The translations under genes were made by a program, and so were the position numbers. The notes beneath the pieces were generated by a model, which worked only from the letters and a program-made list of their open reading frames with translations, had not been told where the DNA came from and made no database searches. This document shows positions 1 to 6,474 of a stretch of 7,480 nucleotides of DNA, piece by piece. Origin of the DNA: an uncultured Clostridiaceae bacterium (GTDB lineage Bacteria > Bacillota > Clostridia > Lachnospirales > Lachnospiraceae); contig CAMWOF010000114.1 in the NCBI GenBank assembly GCA_947175805.1, positions 1 to 7,480 on the forward strand, in the 5' to 3' direction. Numbering within the stretch: position 1 is the stretch's first letter; each line of letters begins with the position of its first letter.

Positions 1-870
1 CATATAATCAAATATATTAGGCAGTTCCTGAAACCTTGTAAAAATGATAAATAGGGTATTTAGGTAAAATCGCTGGATAAAATCTCTTTCTAATTTGTAT
101 CGGAAGGTATCAAAAGCGCCTCGGCTTTTATACTGTTCTACAACCATGACCTCTACCGCCAGCCGGTCTAATTGGTGCAGGGCGTTTTGTGCCGACACCG
201 TAGAATGCATATTCATAAAATAGTGGTATACAATCTCATCTAATATATACAAATCCTTTACATATAGATGTAGCATTGCTGCCCAGTAGTTGTCCTCATA
301 TGCTACATGCTCTGGAAAATGCAGGTTATGCTCTGTAATCAGGGATTTTTTCAGGAGGGTACAGCATAGACTGCCAAATTCTCCGGTATCTCCCACATCA
401 GAAACGTCCCAGACATAAAAGTCCTGTTTTTTTTCAAAATGGTAGGCTACATCCCGACGGCGGCTGTTGTCAACCGGATATTCGCCCACATGGTGTTCCC
501 GGATAAACTTTCCCTGTACCATGTCGTACGCTTCCTCTTTTGCATATGCATATAATTTTTCGTACATGGAGGGCTCCAGCCAATCGTCTGCGTCCACAAA
601 GCCGATGTAATCGGCGGCAGCGTATTGAAGTCCAATATTTCTGGCACCACCCTGGCGCAGGTTTTCCTCATAGGTAATGACCAGAACATTGTCAGGATAC
701 CGCCGCTCCCACGCTTTGAGCTTATCCAGCGTGTGGTCGGTGGATGCGTCATCTACGAGAATTACTTCCAGATTCTCTATGCCGATGGTCTGGCTGACAA
801 TGGTCTCCATGCACCTGTCAATAAAATTTTCTGCATTGTAGCAGGGAATAATCACGCTAATAAATGCCAT
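1..870 (-). CDS. Family 2 glycosyltransferase, GT-A fold (partial, 3' end beyond left edge)
   Basis: The frame is open without a stop from the ATG at 870-868 to the left edge, giving 290 residues of an incomplete protein. The N-terminus (AFISVIIPCYNAENFIDRC) is the classic nucleotide-sugar binding start of GT2 enzymes. VDDAST is at residues 39-44, GGARNIG at 74-80, the metal-binding DxD region VDADDW at 92-97, and a likely catalytic-base ED pair (AYEDNYW) at E192/D193. By family it transfers a sugar from an NDP donor at the cytosolic membrane face; donor and acceptor cannot be read from sequence. A Shine-Dalgarno AGGAGAG at 884-878 lies 7 nt from the start. It is divergent from the nonulosonate operon, so it probably builds the same or a neighbouring surface glycan; that is inference. 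The C-terminal part and any membrane segment are not visible. Confidence 0.87.
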   Translation of the reverse strand, partial: MAFISVIIPCYNAENFIDRCMETIVSQTIGIENLEVILVDDASTDHTLDKLKAWERRYPDNVLVITYEENLRQGGARNIGLQYAAADYIGFVDADDWLEPSMYEKLYAYAKEEAYDMVQGKFIREHHVGEYPVDNSRRRDVAYHFEKKQDFYVWDVSDVGDTGEFGSLCCTLLKKSLITEHNLHFPEHVAYEDNYWAAMLHLYVKDLYILDEIVYHYFMNMHSTVSAQNALHQLDRLAVEVMVVEQYKSRGAFDTFRYKLERDFIQRFYLNTLFIIFTRFQELPNIFDYM

Positions 871-891
871 GCTTTGTCTCTCCTGTTTTGG

Positions 892-920
892 TTGAAATCC
901 GGTTACCAAAATAATATAAT
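892..920 (+). promoter_or_regulatory. Candidate sigma-A promoter for the nonulosonate operon
   Basis: TTGAAA (892-897), a 17-nt spacer and a perfect TATAAT (915-920) form a near-consensus housekeeping promoter directly upstream of the first plus-strand gene. The predicted start of transcription is near 927, which would put the Shine-Dalgarno (927-933) at the very 5' end of the message and leave a leader of only about 15 nt. I see no obvious operator or riboswitch in the 71-bp gap; GGTTACC at 901-907 in the spacer is a small palindrome of unknown relevance. Confidence 0.65.
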
Positions 921-939
921 AAAATCAGGAGGGATGCAA
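911..939 (-). promoter_or_regulatory. Candidate sigma-A promoter for the minus-strand glycosyltransferase gene
   Basis: Reading the minus strand, TTGCAT (939-934) is followed by a 17-nt spacer and TATTAT (916-911). The -10 box differs from consensus at one base; the -35 box keeps only TTG. Transcription would start near 904 and give a leader of roughly 34 nt that contains the Shine-Dalgarno. It overlaps the plus-strand promoter and shares bases 915-916 with that promoter's -10 box. Confidence 0.45.
927..933 (+). promoter_or_regulatory. Ribosome binding site deciding a GTG start
   Basis: AGGAGGG lies 8 nt upstream of the GTG at 942. The nearby ATG at 934 is only one base after the site and opens a frame that stops at 960 after eight codons. 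The site therefore supports GTG 942, which opens the frame of the NeuD-like protein. Confidence 0.8.
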
Positions 940-941
940 GC

Positions 942-1535
942 GTGGATGATATTATTTTAATCGGTTTTGGCGGGCATGCAAAAAGCGTCGTGGATTCTAT
1001 TGAAAGACAGGGCTTGTATCGGATTGCAGGCTTCACGGAGAGAGAGGGATTTACAGAACAAACATATAAGCATTACAAGGTGATTGGTACGGACGCAGAC
1101 TTGCCGCATCTCTATGAGCAGGGCATACGCCATGCCTTTGTCACGGTGGGCTATATGGGAAGGTCTGAAGTTCGCCGGAAGCTATATGAGGAGATTAAGA
1201 AAATCGGATTCGCAGTTCCTAATATTATAGATGATACGGCAGTCTTAGCAGGGGACGTGAAATTAGGCGAGGGGATATTTGTCGGTAAGAGAGCTGTCGT
1301 TAATGCCAATGCGTCCATTGGGGATATGTGCATTATCAATACGGCGGCAGTGCTAGAACATGACTGTGAGATTGGCGGGTTTTCCCATGTGGCAGTGGGG
1401 GCAGTGCTGTGCGGAGGCTGCAAAACCGGTAAGAGCGTATTTATCGGGGCAAATGCGACGGTGGTACAGCAGCTTGAAATTGCCGATAACAGTTTTATAA
1501 AGGCAGGACAGGTTGTGGCTTCCTCTATGATATAA
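942..1535 (+). CDS. neuD: NeuD/PglD-family sugar acyltransferase, probable LegH-type N-acetyltransferase
   Basis: This 197-residue protein has the two-part architecture of the NeuD/PglD family. An N-terminal Rossmann-like UDP-sugar domain carries GFGGHAKSVVD at residues 8-18, and a C-terminal left-handed beta-helix of hexapeptide repeats runs from about residue 100 (for example GDVKLGEGIFVG and GKSVFIGANATV). H140 in LEHDCEIG and H149 in SHVAVG have the 9-residue spacing of the two active-site histidines of PglD. Length is normal for the family. The family contains both sialic acid O-acetyltransferases (NeuD) and acetyl-CoA-dependent N-acetyltransferases acting on UDP-4-amino sugars (PglD, LegH). 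Because a LegB-type dehydratase lies in the same operon, the LegH role, acetylating the 4-amino group of the nucleotide sugar, is my preferred inference. It is the first gene of the operon, with a GTG start, and lies 33 bp before neuB. Confidence 0.87.
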   Translation: MDDIILIGFGGHAKSVVDSIERQGLYRIAGFTEREGFTEQTYKHYKVIGTDADLPHLYEQGIRHAFVTVGYMGRSEVRRKLYEEIKKIGFAVPNIIDDTAVLAGDVKLGEGIFVGKRAVVNANASIGDMCIINTAAVLEHDCEIGGFSHVAVGAVLCGGCKTGKSVFIGANATVVQQLEIADNSFIKAGQVVASSMI

Positions 1536-1568
1536 AGAAAAGAGGATTATAATACGGGAGAGGTATGA

Positions 1569-2570
1569 ATGAAGGATAGGATTTTGATTATTGCTGAGGC
1601 AGGCGTAAACCATAACGGGGATATAGAGACTGCAAAAAAGCTGGTGGATGCGGCAGCAGCAGCGGGGGCAGATATCATAAAGTTCCAGACGTTCCGGGCG
1701 GAGCGACTGGTGCGCCGGGATGCAAAGAAGGCTGCCTATCAGCTGGAGACGACAGATGCAGGAGAGTCCCAGTATGAAATGTTAAAAAAACTGGAGCTCA
1801 CGGAGGAAATGCACCATATCCTTATGGAGTACTGCAGTGAAAAAAATATAGAATTTCTCTCAACACCCTTTGACATTGAGAGCATGCGATTCCTGGACAG
1901 GCTGGGCATATCCGTGCTTAAGCTTCCGTCAGGAGAGATTACAAATTATCCTTATCTGCGGGAAGCAGGCAGGATAGGTAAGAAAATTATACTGTCCACT
2001 GGCATGTCAGTGCTGGAGGAGGTTTCTCAGGCGATAGCCGTGTTGCGGGAGCATGGTGCACAGGATATCACTGTGCTGCACTGTAATACGCAATATCCAA
2101 CGCCAATGGGGGATGTGAACTTAAATGCAATGATTACCATGAGAGACCAGCTAGGGGTTGATGTCGGCTATTCCGACCACACGGTCGGAATCGAGGTGCC
2201 AATCGCCGCTGCGGCCTTAGGGGCCAGGGTGATAGAGAAACATTTTACGCTCGACAGGAATATGGAGGGGCCAGACCATAAGGCGAGCATAGAGCCCCAG
2301 GAGTTAAAGGCGATGGTAGACGCCATCCGAAATATAGAGGCGGCTTTGGGCGATGGGCAGAAGATAGTTTCAGCATCGGAAGCGGCAAACCGTGAGGTTG
2401 TCAGAAAGAGCATTACTGCGGCGGCTGTTGTTAGGGAGGGCGAGCTTTTCACTGAAAAGAACCTGACGACAAAGCGTCCGGGCACAGGCCTTTCGCCAAT
2501 GCTGTGGGAAAGCGTGCTTGGACAGAGGGCAAAACGGGATTTTCTGCCGGATGAACAAATAGAATTATGA
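1569..2570 (+). CDS. neuB: NeuB/LegI-type nonulosonate synthase (PEP-dependent)
   Basis: This 333-residue synthase condenses phosphoenolpyruvate with a 6-carbon N-acetylamino sugar to make a nine-carbon 2-keto sugar acid in the cytoplasm. The TIM-barrel domain shows IAEAGVNHNGD near residues 8-18, KFQTF, STPFD, LKLPSGEITN, STGMS, LHCNTQYPTP and GPDHKASIEP. H204 (YSDHT) and H225 (EKHFT) are 21 residues apart, as are the two metal-binding histidines of meningococcal NeuB. A C-terminal antifreeze-like (SAF) domain covers about residues 277-333, with the conserved KRPGTGLSP. Length fits both NeuB and LegI. Sequence alone does not separate ManNAc from 2,4-diacetamido-trideoxymannose as substrate; the operon context favours the latter. 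GGGAG at 1556-1560 is 8 nt from the ATG; the ATG at 1565 is in another frame and stops after four codons. The next gene starts 12 bp after the stop. Confidence 0.96.
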   Translation: MKDRILIIAEAGVNHNGDIETAKKLVDAAAAAGADIIKFQTFRAERLVRRDAKKAAYQLETTDAGESQYEMLKKLELTEEMHHILMEYCSEKNIEFLSTPFDIESMRFLDRLGISVLKLPSGEITNYPYLREAGRIGKKIILSTGMSVLEEVSQAIAVLREHGAQDITVLHCNTQYPTPMGDVNLNAMITMRDQLGVDVGYSDHTVGIEVPIAAAALGARVIEKHFTLDRNMEGPDHKASIEPQELKAMVDAIRNIEAALGDGQKIVSASEAANREVVRKSITAAAVVREGELFTEKNLTTKRPGTGLSPMLWESVLGQRAKRDFLPDEQIEL

Positions 2571-2582
2571 GGAGGATAACAG

Positions 2583-3563
2583 ATGCGGGTGGTTGTGATA
2601 GGGCTGGGTTCCATGGGAAAACGGCGAATCCGGTTGCTGAGACAGTTGAACAGGGAGCTTGATATTGCAGGGGTTGATTCCCGGGAGGATAGATGCAGGG
2701 AAGCCAGAGAAGCCTATCAGGTGTCAGCTTATACGGATTTGGAGGAAGCGATGGCAGATGGCGGAGAACTGGCATTTATCTGCACGTCCCCTCTTTCCCA
2801 TGCGGATTTGATTACCTGCTGTCTGGAGCATGGCATGCATACATTTACGGAGCTTAACCTCGTATCGGACGGGTACGATAAAAATATGTTATTGGCAAAG
2901 GAAAAGGGGCTGGTGCTGTTTTTATCCTCTACATTCCTGTACCGCAGGGAAATAGATTATATCAGAAGCCGGGTGAAGGAGTCAGGCTCCGTGTTGACCT
3001 ATTCCTACCATGCAGGACAGTATTTACCTGACTGGCATCCATGGGAGAATTACACGGAGTATTTTATTGGCGACAGCCGCACGAACGGATGCAGGGAGCT
3101 GATGGCAATCGAATTGCCATGGCTTTCAAAGGCCTTTGGATGCATTGCGGATGTGACCGTGAAAAAGGGAAAAAAGACGATGTTGAAGACCGGCTATGCT
3201 GACAGTTATGTGCTTTTGCTGGAACATGAAAACGGTACGCAGGGCGCTGTATTGATTGACGTGGTTTCGAGGAAACCGGTTCGCAATCTGGAGATTTTCG
3301 GTGAGGATTTATATCTGCGGTGGGACGGTTCGGCAGAAGGGCTGTGGGAGTACTGTATGGAGCAGAAGCAGGAGCAGCGGATAGATTTGTACGACAGCGT
3401 TGACCGCCGGGAGGGCTATGCGCAGTTCATCGTAGAGAATGCATACCTGAATGAAATTCAGGCTTTTCTTGCGGAGGTGGAAAACGGAAAACCGGCAGCA
3501 TACGGTTTCCCTGAGGATAAAGAAATCCTTGCGCTGATTGACAGGATAGAAAATATCCATTAG
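2583..3563 (+). CDS. Gfo/Idh/MocA-family oxidoreductase with atypical active site
   Basis: The 326-residue protein begins with a dinucleotide-binding Rossmann motif, VVVIGLGSMGKRR (GLGSMG at residues 7-12), followed by the family's TSPLSHADL segment and a C-terminal alpha/beta domain. Family members are NAD(P)-dependent dehydrogenases or reductases of sugars and nucleotide sugars. The usual EKP motif is replaced by E90-L-N-L-V, and where relatives have D-x-x-H this protein reads M-A-I-E-L-P-W at residues 174-180, so both usual catalytic residues appear to be missing. YLPDWHPWENY (147-157) aligns with YLPAWRPGTDY in the next gene, so the two are distant paralogues. Its Shine-Dalgarno GAGGAGG (2569-2575) overlaps the neuB stop, suggesting coupled translation. 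Substrate is unknown; the operon suggests a nonulosonate or its precursor. It could be a redox enzyme of an unusual subfamily or a non-catalytic partner. Confidence 0.85.
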   Translation: MRVVVIGLGSMGKRRIRLLRQLNRELDIAGVDSREDRCREAREAYQVSAYTDLEEAMADGGELAFICTSPLSHADLITCCLEHGMHTFTELNLVSDGYDKNMLLAKEKGLVLFLSSTFLYRREIDYIRSRVKESGSVLTYSYHAGQYLPDWHPWENYTEYFIGDSRTNGCRELMAIELPWLSKAFGCIADVTVKKGKKTMLKTGYADSYVLLLEHENGTQGAVLIDVVSRKPVRNLEIFGEDLYLRWDGSAEGLWEYCMEQKQEQRIDLYDSVDRREGYAQFIVENAYLNEIQAFLAEVENGKPAAYGFPEDKEILALIDRIENIH

Positions 3564-3574
3564 TAAATATCCAC

Positions 3575-3603
3575 TTGAGTTTATCTATGTATTGCTTTAA
3601 AAT
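3575..3603 (+). promoter_or_regulatory. Candidate internal sigma-A promoter
   Basis: TTGAGT (3575-3580), a 17-nt spacer and TAAAAT (3598-3603) lie in the 79-bp gap between the two oxidoreductase genes, the largest gap in the operon. Matches are 4 of 6 and 5 of 6 to consensus. Transcription would start near 3610, about 32 nt before the next start codon. No terminator precedes it, so it would add to read-through transcription. Confidence 0.4.
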
Positions 3604-3642
3604 AATAGGAAAACAGGCAGGGAATGAAAGGAATCTCCGGAT

Positions 3643-4602
3643 ATGATGAAAATTGCTTTTTGGGGCCTGGGTTCCATCGCAAAACAGCATATTGTGAATC
3701 TGAGTGAGGTATTAAAGGACAGGGGCACAGATTTTCAGATAGACGTTATCCGGCATTGCGATAAACCCGTAGCGGATGACAGGATACGGCGTTTGGTTAC
3801 TGATGTCTATACAGAGCAGCAGGCAGAAAATAAAAAATATGACATTATATTTATCACCAATCCCACTGCCATGCATTATAAAACGATTCAAAGATGCGTA
3901 GGTCTGGCGGAGCATATGTTCATTGAGAAACCGGTATTTGACCGATGTGGGGTGAACGTCGAAGGACTCTCCTTAAAGAAATCTTCTGTTTACTATGTGG
4001 CATGTCCTCTCAGATATACCGCCGTTTTGCAGTATGTAAGGCAGAATATAGATTTGGGCAGCGTTTATTCCGCCAGAGCCATCAGCTCCAGCTATCTGCC
4101 TGCATGGAGGCCCGGCACAGACTACCGGGATACATACAGCGCAAAGAGGGCGCTTGGCGGCGGGGTTGCAATTGATTTGATTCACGAGTGGGATTATCTG
4201 GTTTCGCTGTTTGGGCTGCCGCAGCAGGTATTATATGCGGGGGGAAGATATTCGTCCCTGGAGATTGACAGCGATGATTTGGCGGCTTATATTGGCATCT
4301 ATAAGGACAAGCTTGTTGAGGTGCATTTGGATTATTTTGGGAGAGAGGCTATACGAGAGCTTATTCTGTTTACAGCGGAGGATACAGTTGTGGCGGATTT
4401 GGTAAACAGCCGGGTCTGCTTCCGGCATCAGGGTACAGTGGTTGATTTGCCGGAGGAGAGAACTGTGTATCAGAAAAGGGAATTAGCTCACTTTTTGGAT
4501 ATTATTGAGGGAAAATGTGAGAATGACAACAGTATTGCACATGCCCTGGAGGTATTGAAGATAGCAGAAATTGGGAATCAACAAGGAAATACAATATATT
4601 AG
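3643..4602 (+). CDS. Gfo/Idh/MocA-family oxidoreductase with canonical active site
   Basis: This 319-residue protein starts MMKIAFWGLGSIAKQH, with a GLGSIA nucleotide-binding loop at residues 8-13. It keeps the family's active-site marks: E95-K96-P97 (FIEKPVF) and GGGVAIDLIHEWD at 172-184, with D178 and H181 in the D-x-x-H arrangement. The expected reaction is NAD(P)-dependent oxidation or reduction of a sugar hydroxyl or keto group. The true substrate cannot be read, but the position between neuB and neuA suggests a step that modifies the nonulosonate or one of its precursors. Met1 and Met2 are both possible starts; AAAGGA at 3627-3632 is 10 nt from the first, which I prefer. An ATG at 3624 is out of frame. 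The neighbouring gene 79 bp upstream encodes a related but active-site-divergent protein. Confidence 0.9.
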   Translation: MMKIAFWGLGSIAKQHIVNLSEVLKDRGTDFQIDVIRHCDKPVADDRIRRLVTDVYTEQQAENKKYDIIFITNPTAMHYKTIQRCVGLAEHMFIEKPVFDRCGVNVEGLSLKKSSVYYVACPLRYTAVLQYVRQNIDLGSVYSARAISSSYLPAWRPGTDYRDTYSAKRALGGGVAIDLIHEWDYLVSLFGLPQQVLYAGGRYSSLEIDSDDLAAYIGIYKDKLVEVHLDYFGREAIRELILFTAEDTVVADLVNSRVCFRHQGTVVDLPEERTVYQKRELAHFLDIIEGKCENDNSIAHALEVLKIAEIGNQQGNTIY

Positions 4603-4622
4603 ACAGATAAGGAGCAGGAAGG

Positions 4623-5402
4623 ATGAGGATTTTATTTACTCTTTGCGGAAGAGCCGGATCAAAGGGCATTAAAAATAAAAATATCAGGGAGTTTGCAGGG
4701 ATAAAGCTTCCCTATTACAGTCTGGCGGCGCTTACCTTATACTGTGAAGCGCATCAGGATAATATAGAAGCGGATATTGCGGTTAATACTGACAGCGAGG
4801 AGTTAAAAGCGCTTATGCTTGCCAATCGGCAGGCAGAGGTGGAATTTATTGCGCGGGAAGAGGATTTGGCATTGGATGACACACCCAAGATTGCAGTAAT
4901 CTTAGACTGCCTCAATCAAATGGAAAAAAGAAAAGGCAAATGTTATGATATGGTAGTGGATATGGACATTACATCGCCGCTTCGTACTGTGCCGGATTTG
5001 GAGCGATTGGTTCAGCGGGCAGGGGAGACGGAATGTGATCTTGTGTTTTCCGTGACGTCCGCAAGGAGAAATCCGTATTTTAACATGGTAAAAAAGACGG
5101 AGTACGGATATAAAAGGGTACTAGAGTCCTCTGCTGATGCGAGGCAGCAGGCGCCTGAGGTGTTTGATATGAATGCTTCCCTGTATGCCTACAAACCAGC
5201 ATTTTTGCGAAAGGGACAGCCACTGCTGTCGGGGCGCTGTGAGGTGATACATATGTATGACACTGCAGTGCTGGATTTGGATGATGAGAATGATTTTGAA
5301 CTGATGGAAGTCATTGCCGGGCATTTGTTTGAGACCAGAGAGGATTTTATGACTGTCAGAAAGCAAGCGGAGAAAATTCAGGAGCTTGCACAGTATGAAT
5401 AA
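4623..5402 (+). CDS. neuA: NeuA/LegF-type CMP-nonulosonate cytidylyltransferase
   Basis: This 259-residue enzyme should activate the free nonulosonate with CTP to give the CMP-sugar used by glycosyltransferases. The N-terminal CTP-binding loop reads LCGRAGSKGIKNKN (residues 7-20), a variant of the common ARGGSKGIPxKN. VVDMDITSPLRT follows at 111-122, NASLYAY is present, and the acidic LDLDDENDF is at 217-225, where the family has its IDIDxxxD-type segment. The sequence lacks the extra C-terminal domain of bifunctional bacterial NeuA proteins and is single-domain. The motif variants point to a distinct clade of acylneuraminate cytidylyltransferases, consistent with a non-Neu5Ac substrate such as legionaminic acid; that is inference. 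AAGGAG (4609-4614) is 8 nt from the ATG. It lies 20 bp behind the second oxidoreductase. Confidence 0.92.
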   Translation: MRILFTLCGRAGSKGIKNKNIREFAGIKLPYYSLAALTLYCEAHQDNIEADIAVNTDSEELKALMLANRQAEVEFIAREEDLALDDTPKIAVILDCLNQMEKRKGKCYDMVVDMDITSPLRTVPDLERLVQRAGETECDLVFSVTSARRNPYFNMVKKTEYGYKRVLESSADARQQAPEVFDMNASLYAYKPAFLRKGQPLLSGRCEVIHMYDTAVLDLDDENDFELMEVIAGHLFETREDFMTVRKQAEKIQELAQYE

Positions 5403-5427
5403 TTGGACTGCCAATGCGTGTTTGGCA
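5402..5427 (+). other. Two mutually exclusive small hairpins in the neuA-legB gap
   Basis: ATTGG (5402-5406) can pair with CCAAT (5411-5415), and TGCCAA (5409-5414) can pair with TTGGCA (5422-5427). The two stems share 5411-5414, so only one can form at a time. Stems are only 5 and 6 bp and no T-run follows, so this is not an intrinsic terminator. The rest of the 60-bp gap holds only the next gene's ribosome binding site. A role in message processing or stability is possible but unsupported. Confidence 0.25.
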
Positions 5428-5453
5428 ATTACCCGAATATAGAATGTTAGCAA

Positions 5454-5458
5454 GGGAG
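5454..5458 (+). promoter_or_regulatory. Ribosome binding site leaving two possible starts for legB
   Basis: GGGAG lies 4 nt from the ATG at 5463 and 10 nt from the in-frame ATG at 5469. The first spacing is short and the second slightly long, so the protein may begin at Met1 or Met3. Confidence 0.6.
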
Positions 5459-5462
5459 AACA

Positions 5463-6458
5463 ATGATTATGGATGTGAAAAACAGAGTCCTAGTTACAGG
5501 CGCAGATGGATTTATAGGCAGTCACTTGGTGGAGGAGCTGGTGAAGCAGGGGCATCAGGTGCGTGCCTTTGTTTATTATAATTCTTTTAACACATGGGGA
5601 TGGCTGGATACCTTTTCTGCTGACATCATGGAGCATGTGGAGGTATTTCAGGGGGATATCAGAGACCCAAACGGTGTCAAGGAGGCCATGAAGGGCTGCC
5701 GGGCGGTATTTCATTTAGCGGCGCTGATTGCGATTCCCTTCAGTTACCATTCGCCGGATACTTATGTAGATACGAATATTAAGGGAACATTAAATGTCCT
5801 GCAGGCGGCAAGGGATTTGGATACGGAGCGGATTTTGGTGACCTCCACATCGGAGGTTTATGGTACGGCGCAGTATGTGCCGATTGATGAAAAGCATCCG
5901 TTTCAGGGACAATCCCCATATTCGGCGACCAAAATCGGTGCAGACCGTCTGGCGGAGAGCTTTTACCGTTCCTTTGGACTGCCGGTAACGATTGTCAGGC
6001 CATTTAACACCTATGGGCCAAGACAGTCCGCAAGGGCGGTGATTCCTACGATTATCACGCAGTTGTTAAGCGGTAAGACGGAGATTAAGCTGGGTTCCCT
6101 TACGCCTACAAGAGATTTTAATTATGTAAAGGATACGGCCCACGGTTTTATTGCCATGTATGAGTCGGACAAGACCATCGGTGAGGAGATTAATATTGCC
6201 ACCGGACAGGAGATTTCGATTGGACAGCTGGCAGAAGAGCTCATACGCCAGATAAATCCGGCGGCGAAGATTGTCTGTGACGAGCAGCGACTTCGCCCGG
6301 AAAAAAGCGAAGTGAATAGGCTGCTGGGGTGCAATAAAAAGCTTCTGGAACTGACGGATTGGAAGCAGCAATACAGCTTTTCCCAGGGACTGGCAGAGAC
6401 GATTGCATTTTTAGAGCAGAATATGGACAGATATAAGGCGGATATCTACAATATTTAG
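5463..6458 (+). CDS. legB: LegB-type NAD-dependent nucleotide-sugar 4,6-dehydratase
   Basis: The 331-residue protein is an extended short-chain dehydrogenase. TGADGFIGSHL carries the GxxGxxG NAD loop at residues 13-19, D65 lies in GDIRD, and the active site shows T129-S130-E131 (TSTSEVYG) with Y153-x3-K157 (YSATK). The stretches YNSFNTWGWLD (39-49) and NTYGPRQSARAVIPT are ones I recognise from LegB, which converts an NDP-GlcNAc to the 4-keto-6-deoxy sugar at the start of the legionaminate route. It is the gene that points to a 7-amino, 9-deoxy nonulosonate rather than Neu5Ac. The T-S-E triad resembles GDP-mannose 4,6-dehydratase more than the T-D-E of RmlB; whether the donor is GDP- or UDP-GlcNAc is unresolved. 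Start is ATG 5463 or 5469. It is complete and of normal length, and neuC follows after 16 bp. Confidence 0.92.
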   Translation: MIMDVKNRVLVTGADGFIGSHLVEELVKQGHQVRAFVYYNSFNTWGWLDTFSADIMEHVEVFQGDIRDPNGVKEAMKGCRAVFHLAALIAIPFSYHSPDTYVDTNIKGTLNVLQAARDLDTERILVTSTSEVYGTAQYVPIDEKHPFQGQSPYSATKIGADRLAESFYRSFGLPVTIVRPFNTYGPRQSARAVIPTIITQLLSGKTEIKLGSLTPTRDFNYVKDTAHGFIAMYESDKTIGEEINIATGQEISIGQLAEELIRQINPAAKIVCDEQRLRPEKSEVNRLLGCNKKLLELTDWKQQYSFSQGLAETIAFLEQNMDRYKADIYNI

Positions 6459-6474
6459 TCAGGGGCAATGGCAT

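Noticed and set aside
625..960. A 111-codon plus-strand frame across the glycosyltransferase start and the divergent gap
   Set aside because: It is antisense to a clear GT2 coding region, has no recognisable domain, and ends in a different frame from the supported GTG start at 942.
1548..1553. A perfect TATAAT just upstream of neuB
   Set aside because: No acceptable -35 box lies 16-18 nt upstream, and a start near 1560 would fall at the ribosome binding site. It is more likely chance in an A+T-rich gap.
2168..2614. A 148-codon minus-strand frame inside neuB
   Set aside because: It is the shadow of the strongly conserved SAF-domain end of neuB. The translation is low-complexity and resembles no family I know.
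3551..3573. Direct repeat AAATATCCA (3551-3559 and 3565-3573) at the end of the first oxidoreductase gene
   Set aside because: Only two 9-bp copies, one of them inside coding sequence, with no mobile-element context. Chance or a small local duplication explains it.
5403..5462. A terminator or a second internal promoter between neuA and legB
   Set aside because: The hairpins lack a T-run, and TAGAAT at 5440-5445 has only a 12-nt spacer from TTGGCA, so neither element is supported.
6468..6474. The ATG at 6468 as the start of neuC
   Set aside because: It is in another frame and does not encode TRAEYG. ATG 6475 opens the conserved protein.
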